From assembly GCF_047303175.1 (NCBI RefSeq), contig NZ_CP138945.1: a stretch of 64,000 bases of DNA; one strand, given 5' to 3'. The translations under genes were made by a program, and so were the position numbers. The stretch is from Prochlorococcus_E sp000760215 (GTDB lineage: Bacteria; Cyanobacteriota; Cyanobacteriia; PCC-6307; Cyanobiaceae). The notes under the pieces were generated by a model. That model had not been told where the DNA came from and did not search any database. It saw only the letters and a list, made by a program, of their open reading frames with translations. How positions within the stretch are numbered: the first letter of the stretch is position 1; every line of letters starts with the position of its first letter. Shown one piece after another: positions 36,528-43,342 of this stretch.

Positions 36528-37091
36528 GTGCAAAATTCCAAATTAGTGGAATTAGGAAAATGGCAAAGAGTTTTTTTGCTAATTATTTCTATTTTCATAG
36601 CCTTAGCTCTGTTGTTTATAAGGAATGGCTTTCAACAAGAGAATCCATTAGAATTACTTGCTAGAAATTCACTTAAGCCAGAGATTGCTTTGAATAATAA
36701 CCGTCCTACTATAATAGAATTCTATGCTGATTGGTGTGAAGCATGTCAAGAAATGGGTCCTTCTATACTTAGTTTAAAAGAGAGATATGATAATTCTATT
36801 GATTTTGTGCTATTAAATGTTGATAATGACAAGTGGTTAGATCTTATCGATACATACAATGTTAATGGAATACCTAAATTAGAGTTGTTTAATGATCTTG
36901 GCCATTTGAAAGGAGAATCAATAGGTTTAAAAGATTTTAATCAGCTTGATCAAATTGCACTTTCTTTATTAAATCAAAGAGAACTGCCACAAATAAATGG
37001 AGTAGAATATATTGATACTAATAAAGTTCTATTTTCGAATTTAAATGAAAATATTCCTACGAGAAATATATCCCCTCGCAGTCATGGTTAA
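36528..37091 (+). CDS. TxlA/HCF164-like membrane-anchored thioredoxin
   Basis: A 187-residue protein with an N-terminal hydrophobic anchor (about residues 14-31) followed by a thioredoxin domain. The active site is ADWCEACQEM, a CxxC redox pair (about residues 70-73), and the cis-Pro is in NGIPKLELF. This arrangement is that of thylakoid TxlA/HCF164, which passes reducing power to the lumen for cytochrome b6f assembly. The start is GTG. It converges with thyX, with the stops almost touching. Confidence 0.85.
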   Translation: MQNSKLVELGKWQRVFLLIISIFIALALLFIRNGFQQENPLELLARNSLKPEIALNNNRPTIIEFYADWCEACQEMGPSILSLKERYDNSIDFVLLNVDNDKWLDLIDTYNVNGIPKLELFNDLGHLKGESIGLKDFNQLDQIALSLLNQRELPQINGVEYIDTNKVLFSNLNENIPTRNISPRSHG

Positions 37092-37092
37092 C

Positions 37093-37728
37093 TTATCTCC
37101 AATTAAGAGCATGGGCGACTGAGGGGAATTGCTTGGAAAATATTATTTTGCAATTATTTGCTATCTCTAGATGCTCTTGTTGAGTGCCATGTCCAGATCT
37201 TAAGTTTATATAATGTATCCATGATCTACATGAACCTGTCATGTAGATCCTTGTAGGAGTTGCCAATGGAAGGATGAATCGCGCACATTCTTTTGCTATT
37301 CCATTTTCAAGCATTTCTTGATAAAGAATTAAGGTGTTTTTAAATTGATTTTCTATTCTCTCTTTAAAGGCGTCCGCAACATTTTCATCTAAATCAGATA
37401 TTGAATTCTGCCTGTTTTTTGTATCTTGTCTTCTTAAATCAGGTATAGGGATTGCGCCTAGTTGAGAACTGTCAGCATATCTTTGAGAAAACTCTTGGAA
37501 GGTGAATGATCGATGTCTAAGAATTTGAGCTGCAATCCCTCTATTAGTTTCTATCTGGAGGGTCATATATGCTTGTTCAAATACACTCCAATGTTCATGG
37601 GTTATGCAATATTTAATTAATTTCTCAAAATCTTCGTTGCTTTGATTTTTAGGATTACTAACCCTGGCAATGTATGCCATGGTTTTTTCAGCATCTGGAG
37701 TAGCTGTGACCAGATGTACATTATTCAT
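37093..37728 (-). CDS. thyX: Flavin-dependent thymidylate synthase
   Basis: A 211-residue ThyX that makes dTMP from dUMP with FAD and NADPH. The signature RHRSFTFQEFSQRYAD (RHRxxSxxExSxRY class, about residues 71-84) is intact; the site at RHRS...F has Thr then Phe where many homologues show Ser. The C-terminal RSWIHYINLRSGHGTQQEHLEIA block is complete. It follows dcd with a two-base gap, so dCTP deaminase supplies the dUTP that becomes its dUMP substrate. Confidence 0.96.
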   Translation of the reverse strand: MNNVHLVTATPDAEKTMAYIARVSNPKNQSNEDFEKLIKYCITHEHWSVFEQAYMTLQIETNRGIAAQILRHRSFTFQEFSQRYADSSQLGAIPIPDLRRQDTKNRQNSISDLDENVADAFKERIENQFKNTLILYQEMLENGIAKECARFILPLATPTRIYMTGSCRSWIHYINLRSGHGTQQEHLEIANNCKIIFSKQFPSVAHALNWR

Positions 37729-37730
37729 AG

Positions 37731-38324
37731 TTAAATTTTGGCAAGAGTAACCTTCTCAGGTTGATTTTGATATTTACCTTCTCTATCGCTATAAGTTGTT
37801 TCACAAGGATCACCTTCGAAAAAAAGCAATTGGCAAATCCCTTCATTTGCATATATACGGCAGTCTGCCCCAGAGCTATTGCTGAATTCGAGTGTTAGAT
37901 GACCTTCCCAACTTGCTTCAGCAGGTGTTGTGTTCACAATAATTCCTAGTCTTGCGTATGTGCTTTTCCCAAGGCAAATAACAGTGATATTAGCTGGAAC
38001 TTTCATTTTCTCTAGGGCAACGCCTAAACCGTATGAATGAGCTGGAAGGATGAAGTATTCACCATCTTCATCTTTTTCAAGGGGAGTTGATTCTAAATTT
38101 TTAGGATTAAATTTTTTGGGATTCATTATTGTTCCAGGCACGTGTCGAAATATAAGAAATTCTTTTGAAGAAAGACGTAGGTCATAACCGTAAGAGGAAC
38201 AACCAAAACTGAGTACAGGTCGTTCCTTAGAATTAGGCTCTAGATGTCTAACAAGATTTGCTTGAAAAGGTTCAAGCATTCCCACTTGTGATTGTTCGAT
38301 AATCCAGCGATCATTTTTCAACAT
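37731..38324 (-). CDS. dcd: dCTP deaminase
   Basis: A 197-residue trimeric enzyme that converts dCTP to dUTP. The motif GKSTYARLGIIVNTTPAEASWEGHLTLEFSNSS has the catalytic Glu and the Arg/Ser residues that bind the triphosphate, in the usual order. The C-terminal CQLLFFEGD block is also present. It begins one base inside the cobO-like stop and ends two bases before thyX, so it is the middle gene of a tight three-gene operon. Confidence 0.96.
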   Translation of the reverse strand: MLKNDRWIIEQSQVGMLEPFQANLVRHLEPNSKERPVLSFGCSSYGYDLRLSSKEFLIFRHVPGTIMNPKKFNPKNLESTPLEKDEDGEYFILPAHSYGLGVALEKMKVPANITVICLGKSTYARLGIIVNTTPAEASWEGHLTLEFSNSSGADCRIYANEGICQLLFFEGDPCETTYSDREGKYQNQPEKVTLAKI

Positions 38325-38926
38325 TATTTAGAGCACCTCAATTGGGTTACTTGGTCAGCTACTTCAAAAACTTTAGTGGGTATAGATGGTCCTGTAATAA
38401 TTACATCAATAGAATCATGACGATTTTCTAGTGTAGTTATCAAATCTTCTTCAGAAATAAAGCCAAAATCAATTGCCAGGCCTATCTCATCTAAAACGAG
38501 CTTATCTAAAGTATTATTAATCAAGTTGTCTTTACATATTTCCCAAATATCACCCACAACCTTTTTAGTGCTTAGAAAATCTTCTGTATTCGCATTATTA
38601 GAATTCTCACTTTTACTTATGCAGCCATAAAAATCAGGTCTTAGCCATTCTAAGTTTCCGCAAAGGCTTGTTGAATTTTCTGGTCCTTGAGATACGCCAC
38701 CTTTTAAGAACTGCGCTATCAAAACCTTGCTACCTAATCCTGCAGAACGAAGTGCTTCGCTAAGAACTACTGAGAAACTTCCTCTATAAGGTGCGGTATA
38801 GACCTGTAATTGCCCTTGTGAAGAAATAATTTGAAGCTTTGCTTTGCCTTTGGATGCACTGACTGGCCTTAACCCGTATGGATAATCGGTAGAATATTCA
38901 CTTTTTAGCCTTGGACTTGCTGTCAT
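38324..38926 (-). CDS. CobO/BtuR-like cob(I)alamin adenosyltransferase lacking the Walker A lysine
   Basis: A 200-residue protein of the CobA/CobO/BtuR family, which attaches the 5'-deoxyadenosyl group to cobalamin or its precursors. The second half matches well: VLIAQFLKGG, the Walker-B-like KLVLDEIGLAIDFGFI, and VIITGPSIPTKVFEVADQVTQLR. But the nucleotide loop, normally TGxGKGKTT, reads TAPYRGSFS, so both the lysine and the hydroxyl residues are lost. It starts the cobO-dcd-thyX operon. It may bind ATP differently or act as a paralogue with another role. Confidence 0.8.
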   Translation of the reverse strand: MTASPRLKSEYSTDYPYGLRPVSASKGKAKLQIISSQGQLQVYTAPYRGSFSVVLSEALRSAGLGSKVLIAQFLKGGVSQGPENSTSLCGNLEWLRPDFYGCISKSENSNNANTEDFLSTKKVVGDIWEICKDNLINNTLDKLVLDEIGLAIDFGFISEEDLITTLENRHDSIDVIITGPSIPTKVFEVADQVTQLRCSK

Positions 38927-38975
38927 GAAATGCTTAAAATCATTCTTTTAGAAGGATTTTTTAAATGTAGCGGAG

Positions 38976-38989
38976 GTGTAAACCTTCAC
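38976..38989. promoter_or_regulatory. Candidate degenerate NtcA site upstream of ntcA
   Basis: GTG-N8-CAC is a symmetric one-change variant of the NtcA consensus GTA-N8-TAC. It lies in the 252-base region between the divergent cobO-like and ntcA genes. NtcA genes commonly autoregulate (established). The match is weak and no -10 box is clearly placed, so this is only a candidate. Confidence 0.25.
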
Positions 38990-39178
38990 AAGTATTTTGA
39001 CACTATCTATAGCGTTTATCTGATGATAAATTGATATTTTTTCTAATTTCATAACCTTTCCTTTACCTCTTTGAAAACTGGAAACGTCTTTATACTCTTG
39101 TTTAAGTTGAAAACGGTTGTTTTTGCTACATGTAATTTTATCCGCACTTCTTATCGTCCTTTGAATTGGTTAGAGAAG

Positions 39179-39913
39179 ATGGCAGCTAATGCTAGCTCGA
39201 TCAGTCGTTATTCCAACCAGCCAGTTGGGATGCAATCGCAAAATCAGCTGAATGGAAGCACCAAAGCTACAATGACCCTTCTTGATGTTATTAGAGGTTT
39301 AGATGGAGCGTCTAATGAAGCTGTAGAGAGATCTAAGACAATATTCTTTCCTGGCGATCCTGCAGAAAGAGTTTATTTGATCAGAAGAGGAGCTGTACGT
39401 CTTACAAGGGTTTATGAGTCTGGTGAGGAAATCACTGTTGCATTGTTACGAGAAAATAGTCTATTTGGCGTTCTTTCACTTTTGACAGGCCATAGATCTG
39501 ACCGTTTTTATCATGCTGTTGCTTTTACTAAGGTTGAAATGAGTTCTGCTCCTGCTGGTTCAGTAAGAAATGCTATAGAAAATGATAGTGGTGTTGGGTT
39601 GCTTCTTCTTCAAGGCTTGTCTAGTAGGGTTTTGCAAACAGAGACTATGATCGAGACTTTGACACATCGCGATATGTCTTCTCGTCTGGTAAGTTTCCTC
39701 CTAGTGCTTTGCAGGGATTTTGGAGTGCCGAGTGATAAAGGAATTACGATTGATTTAAAACTATCTCATCAGTCAATTGCTGAAGCTATTGGATCTACTA
39801 GGGTTACTATTACAAGATTGCTTGGAGATCTAAGGAACCTTGGTTTATTGCAGATTGATAGAAAGAAAATAACTGTTTTTGACCCAATTGCTTTAGCTAA
39901 ACGTTTTAATTAA
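39179..39913 (+). CDS. ntcA: NtcA global nitrogen regulator
   Basis: A 244-residue CRP-family activator that senses 2-oxoglutarate and controls nitrogen assimilation. The cyclic-nucleotide-like sensor domain (about residues 35-150) includes RVYLIRRGAVRLTRVYESGEE. The C-terminal helix-turn-helix is SHQSIAEAIGSTRVTITRLL (about 195-214), the NtcA DNA-recognition helix. The frame extends 36 codons further upstream, but the ATG at 39179 (MAANASS) gives the family's usual length, so I use it. A perfect NtcA box is found upstream of amt in this window. Confidence 0.97.
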   Translation: MAANASSISRYSNQPVGMQSQNQLNGSTKATMTLLDVIRGLDGASNEAVERSKTIFFPGDPAERVYLIRRGAVRLTRVYESGEEITVALLRENSLFGVLSLLTGHRSDRFYHAVAFTKVEMSSAPAGSVRNAIENDSGVGLLLLQGLSSRVLQTETMIETLTHRDMSSRLVSFLLVLCRDFGVPSDKGITIDLKLSHQSIAEAIGSTRVTITRLLGDLRNLGLLQIDRKKITVFDPIALAKRFN

Positions 39914-39969
39914 AATTGTTTCCCCTAAGCTATTAAACTTATTCTAATTACTTAATAAATATTTTTGAA

Positions 39970-40941
39970 GTGGCAGGTTGGATACTTATTTTTGCTTTGT
40001 TGATTCTTGGGGGAGTGCTCTCAACACTTGGTGACATGCTCGGCAGCCGTATTGGTAAGGCAAGATTGAGTGTTTTTAAATTGCGCCCTCGTCGAACAGC
40101 TGTTCTGATAACAATTCTTACTGGGAGTTTGATAAGTGCACTTTCATTGAGTTTAATGCTTTTGGTGAGTCGGGAATTAAGAATAGGCCTGTTTGAATTG
40201 GATGATATTCAGGCTCGATTGAAAGAGAGTAGACAGGCTTTACTTCCTTTAAAAATGCAAAGAGAAGCACTTGAAGTGAAAATCAAGAAAGCTGAGAAAG
40301 AACTTGTAAAACTTGGAAAAGATTTATTTGCGTTTCGTCAAGGGGAAGTGGTCATAAATAGTGGGCAATCTTTAGGAACTTTCTCAGTGAAATTTGATAA
40401 TAAATCAGATGTTAAAGAGGAAATAGAAAATATACTAAGAAAAGCAAATTTTAATGCTTTTATTAGAGTTAGTCCTGGTAAAAGTCCTGTAAGGAGAATT
40501 GTTTTAGTAAGGCGTGACCATATTGCTAGCTTGGAAGAAAAGGTTTCTGATAATAAGGATTGGGTGATAAATATTCGCTCTGCTAGTAATGTACTTTTAG
40601 GAGAGAGTTTTGTTTATGCTTTCCCAGAGGCACTGCCTAATAAGAACATTGTTGTAAAGGGTGAAGTAATAGCAAGCCTTAACTTAAGAAATAATTCTAT
40701 ATCTAAAACATTACTTCAAAAACAAATAAAAATATTGTTGGCATCAACTTTAGCAGAAGTAAAGAGAAGAGGATCCCTTGTCTCGGAAATACAAGTAGAT
40801 TCTAACTCTGTTAAAAATCTCTTAGAAAAAATAGATTCTAATAAAGATAGTATTCTAAAATTAGATGCTATTTCTACGAATAAAAGTGATACTGCAGAAA
40901 AGGTTTCTGTAACTCTTAGAGCAACTAAAACAATACTTTAA
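39970..40941 (+). CDS. DUF3084-like membrane-anchored coiled-coil protein
   Basis: A 323-residue protein starting GTG (MAGWILIFALLILGGVLSTLGD). It has two N-terminal hydrophobic segments (about residues 1-22 and 44-66) around the conserved GDMLGSRIGKARLSVFKLRPRRTA, a coiled coil (about 75-120) and a mixed C-terminal domain. The layout fits the cyanobacterial DUF3084 family; function unknown. It follows ntcA by 56 bases and ends six bases before the RNase-H-fold gene, so these three may be co-transcribed. Confidence 0.8.
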   Translation: MAGWILIFALLILGGVLSTLGDMLGSRIGKARLSVFKLRPRRTAVLITILTGSLISALSLSLMLLVSRELRIGLFELDDIQARLKESRQALLPLKMQREALEVKIKKAEKELVKLGKDLFAFRQGEVVINSGQSLGTFSVKFDNKSDVKEEIENILRKANFNAFIRVSPGKSPVRRIVLVRRDHIASLEEKVSDNKDWVINIRSASNVLLGESFVYAFPEALPNKNIVVKGEVIASLNLRNNSISKTLLQKQIKILLASTLAEVKRRGSLVSEIQVDSNSVKNLLEKIDSNKDSILKLDAISTNKSDTAEKVSVTLRATKTIL

Positions 40942-40947
40942 CTATAG

Positions 40948-41385
40948 ATGACAAATGTTATTGCAATAGACCCTGGCCATAAGAAATGTGGATTATTATT
41001 AGCTGAAATAAATGGCCTTAATGTTATAGACGGTAAAACAGTAGAAAAATCTTCTGTAATAAAATTAATTAATTCTTGGAGAAGTGCTTATTCTGTTGAA
41101 TTAATTCTTCTTGGCAATGGAACTACAAGTAAATATTGGAATGATCAACTTTCTTTAAATGGTATTGGTATCATTAAAGTTGTAGATGAGGCTATGACTA
41201 CACTTCGAGCAAAAACAAGATATTTAGAACTTTGTCCACCTAAGCTTGTTTTTAGATGGTTGCCAAGTACATTAATATTTCCACCAAAACATCTCGATGC
41301 AATTGTTGCCTTGATATTGATAGAAGATTATTACCAGAAGAAGTTTAACTGGGAAAAGCCTATAGAAATTAGAATTTGGCCCTAA
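40948..41385 (+). CDS. RNase-H-fold (YqgF/RuvC-like) protein
   Basis: A 145-residue protein that opens with VIAIDPGHKKCGLLLAE, the first RNase-H-fold strand with its catalytic Asp. It then shows LILLGNGTTSKYW, and ends with HLDAIVALILIE, carrying the last conserved Asp. Members of this cyanobacterial group are annotated as YqgF- or RuvC-related resolvases or pre-16S nucleases. I cannot say which activity it has. Its 3' end overlaps the convergent DUF3146 gene by 17 bases. Confidence 0.75.
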   Translation: MTNVIAIDPGHKKCGLLLAEINGLNVIDGKTVEKSSVIKLINSWRSAYSVELILLGNGTTSKYWNDQLSLNGIGIIKVVDEAMTTLRAKTRYLELCPPKLVFRWLPSTLIFPPKHLDAIVALILIEDYYQKKFNWEKPIEIRIWP

Positions 41386-41626
41386 TAGTAAAGTTATAAT
41401 CCCCTCCAGCTTCAAGAGAGTAATCAGATTTAATTAAAAAACGTAATAGTGCATCTTGAATAAGTGCTCTTCCAAGAGGTGGCTCTACTAGAAGCTCTCC
41501 ATTGCTAAAATACCAATCAAAACACCAATTAAAATCACCAGCAGAAACCTCCCCTTGAATACATTTTGTTGAAAAATTTTGACTATAAATCTTTAGATAA
41601 GCTGTTGTAGAAGGCTGCCTTCTCAT
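41369..41626 (-). CDS. DUF3146-like small cyanobacterial protein
   Basis: An 85-residue protein with the pattern TTAYLKIYSQNF, CIQGEVSAGDFNWCFDWYF, VEPPLGRALIQDALLRFL and the end GGDYNFTIRAKF, which matches my memory of DUF3146. It has no membrane segment, and the role is unknown. It follows pth by four bases on the same strand. Confidence 0.85.
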   Translation of the reverse strand: MRRQPSTTAYLKIYSQNFSTKCIQGEVSAGDFNWCFDWYFSNGELLVEPPLGRALIQDALLRFLIKSDYSLEAGGDYNFTIRAKF

Positions 41627-41630
41627 TGTG

Positions 41631-42245
41631 TTATGCCTCTAATTCTGAATTAGCAGAGTTAATGAAATTTGAGCCTTGTTTGAATCCTAACTCCTCGATA
41701 ATATCAATCCCTTTAATCACTTTATCTAAAACTTTTTCAATGATTTGATTCTCTTCCTTTGTGAACCTTCCAAGAACATGATTAACAGTTTTACTCTTAC
41801 GTTCTTTTTGTATTGCTGAAGGCGAGCCAATCCCAATTCTTAATCTGCAAAAGCTTTGACTTCCTATATGTGAAATTATGCTTTTAAGTCCATTATGTCC
41901 TCCAGAGCCTCCTTCTTCTCTCAGCCTTAATTTGCCTAATGGTAAATCCATATCATCCACAATTATCAGCAATTCTTTTTCATCAAGTCCAAACCATTGC
42001 ATTGCAGAAGCAATAGAACGCCCGCTCTCATTAACATAAGTATTAGGCATTAAAAGCCTTTTTAGTTGCTTTCCAGATCCAATATGCGCTGCATGTCCAA
42101 AAAGCTTTTTGTTGAAGCTGAATGTTGCTGATTCCCTTTCAGCTAGCTTTTCTAAAGCCATAAAACCAACGTTATGTCTTGTCTTTATATACTTTGAGCC
42201 AGGATTACCTAGGCCAGCAATCAACTGGAAATAACCCAAGCTCAT
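41631..42245 (-). CDS. pth: Peptidyl-tRNA hydrolase
   Basis: A 204-residue Pth that recycles peptidyl-tRNA released from stalled ribosomes. The catalytic His is in TRHNVGFMALE (about residues 22-32). The Asp of IIVDDMDLPLGKLRLR and the GGSGGHNGLKSI block are intact, and MPNTYVNESG near residue 66 holds the conserved Asn. The length is slightly above the ~190 residues typical because of a longer C-terminus. It lies between tatA and DUF3146 in a minus-strand operon. Confidence 0.97.
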   Translation of the reverse strand: MSLGYFQLIAGLGNPGSKYIKTRHNVGFMALEKLAERESATFSFNKKLFGHAAHIGSGKQLKRLLMPNTYVNESGRSIASAMQWFGLDEKELLIIVDDMDLPLGKLRLREEGGSGGHNGLKSIISHIGSQSFCRLRIGIGSPSAIQKERKSKTVNHVLGRFTKEENQIIEKVLDKVIKGIDIIEELGFKQGSNFINSANSELEA

Positions 42246-42290
42246 TTTATTTAGTGAAAGTGCTTTATATGAATTATATTTTTTATTTTC

Positions 42291-42524
42291 TCAAGGTAAA
42301 TCTTTATGATCATTTGAATCAGCATCTTTTTCCCTGTCATCATCATCTGAATCAGTTATTGCTTTTTGAAGTTCATTTTCAAACTCAGAAGATGCTTTCT
42401 GAAGACTTTTAAGAGTTTTCCCAATATTCCTGCCTAGCTCTGGAAGCTTTTTTGGTCCAAAAACCACCAAAGCAAGTGCAACTATGACTGCAATTTCAGG
42501 CAGTCCCACACCAAAGATGTTCAT
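42291..42524 (-). CDS. tatA: Twin-arginine translocase TatA/Hcf106-type subunit
   Basis: A 77-residue protein with the N-terminal transmembrane helix (IFGVGLPEIAVIVALALVVFGP), the hinge FGPKKLPELGRNIG and an amphipathic helix, then an acidic tail. These are defining for TatA/TatB-type pore subunits; cyanobacteria use one or two of them. It lies in a run psbH-tatA-pth-DUF3146. Confidence 0.93.
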   Translation of the reverse strand: MNIFGVGLPEIAVIVALALVVFGPKKLPELGRNIGKTLKSLQKASSEFENELQKAITDSDDDDREKDADSNDHKDLP

Positions 42525-42556
42525 ACTCTTAAAATATTAAGTCAGATTTCTATGAC

Positions 42557-42760
42557 TTAATTAACACCATTCCAATCAACTGAGAAGCCTTGTAAAAGGA
42601 GAGATTGATTGTAAATCTGGAGCATTATCACAAGAAAAACAAGAAGTAGAGAGCCAATTAAGGCCATTACAGGTACGGCTCCCCAACCTGCTACAACTTT
42701 GCCTTGCCCTGAATTACCAATGGATTTAAGGAGAGAGCCAAGAGCAGTTTTTTGTCCCAT
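42557..42760 (-). CDS. psbH: Photosystem II protein PsbH
   Basis: A 67-residue single-pass PSII subunit (MGQKTALGSLLKSIGNSG, then the membrane helix WGAVPVMALIGSLLLVFLVIM, ending DWNGVN). It lacks the long phospho-threonine N-terminus of plant PsbH, as is normal in cyanobacteria. It is divergent from psbN across 86 bases, the classic psbH/psbN arrangement. Confidence 0.97.
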   Translation of the reverse strand: MGQKTALGSLLKSIGNSGQGKVVAGWGAVPVMALIGSLLLVFLVIMLQIYNQSLLLQGFSVDWNGVN

Positions 42761-42846
42761 TTTTAGTTTCTAGCCTCGGTTAAAGAGTAATTTTGGATAT
42801 TGTATGTGAAATAGCCTCTAAGATTGGCAACCTTTCAAAAGATTTG

Positions 42847-42987
42847 ATGCAAACTTCAACTCCCGCTCTTTCTATAGCAGTTTCTGTCCTGGTAGTTTTA
42901 TTGGGCTTGACTGGGTTTGGGGTCTATACAGCCTTTGGTCCGCCCTCTAGAGCCCTTGAGGATCCATGGGATGATCATGACGATTAA
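42847..42987 (+). CDS. psbN: PsbN, photosystem II assembly factor
   Basis: A 46-residue single-pass protein (MQTSTPALSIAVSVLVVLLG, then GFGVYTAFGPPSRALEDPWDDHDD). The frame continues 18 codons upstream to TTG at 42793, but family length and the ATG at 42847 favour the shorter form. PsbN is not a stable PSII subunit but helps assembly (established). It is divergent from psbH and upstream of psbI. Confidence 0.95.
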   Translation: MQTSTPALSIAVSVLVVLLGLTGFGVYTAFGPPSRALEDPWDDHDD

Positions 42988-43114
42988 TAACTATATGAAC
43001 ATCGGCTTTTTAGATAAACAGCATAGAAACATTTCAATCCAAGGTAATAATTGGGGCAAACAGGGTACAACTGCCCATAAGATACATTTGTTTCTATAGT
43101 CAATTGAGCTAGTT

Positions 43115-43243
43115 ATGCTTGCCCTAAAGATTTCGGTATACACGGTCGTCTTCTTTTTTGTTGGTGTTTTCCTCTTTGGCTTCTTAGCTAGTGACCCAAC
43201 AAGGACACCAGCCAGGAAAGACCTAGAAGGCCCTCAAGATTGA
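43115..43243 (+). CDS. psbI: Photosystem II reaction-centre protein PsbI
   Basis: A 42-codon gene below common ORF-length cut-offs. The protein starts MLALKISVYTVVFFFVGVFL, one membrane helix, then FGFLASDPTRTPARKDLEG, the conserved PsbI C-terminus. PsbI binds next to D1 and CP43. It lies 127 bases after psbN. The next gene starts about 99 bases on. Confidence 0.95.
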   Translation: MLALKISVYTVVFFFVGVFLFGFLASDPTRTPARKDLEGPQD

Positions 43244-43342
43244 GAGATTAGTCTGACTTCCCCTAAAAACAACTAAATATTGGTGCAAATTAGGCCAGTA
43301 TTATTAGGTTATGCAATTATTTTCTTCGTCGGCAAGTAGATT

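Noticed and set aside
39071..39178. 36-codon extension of ntcA
   Set aside because: Not conserved-looking; ATG 39179 gives the usual length.
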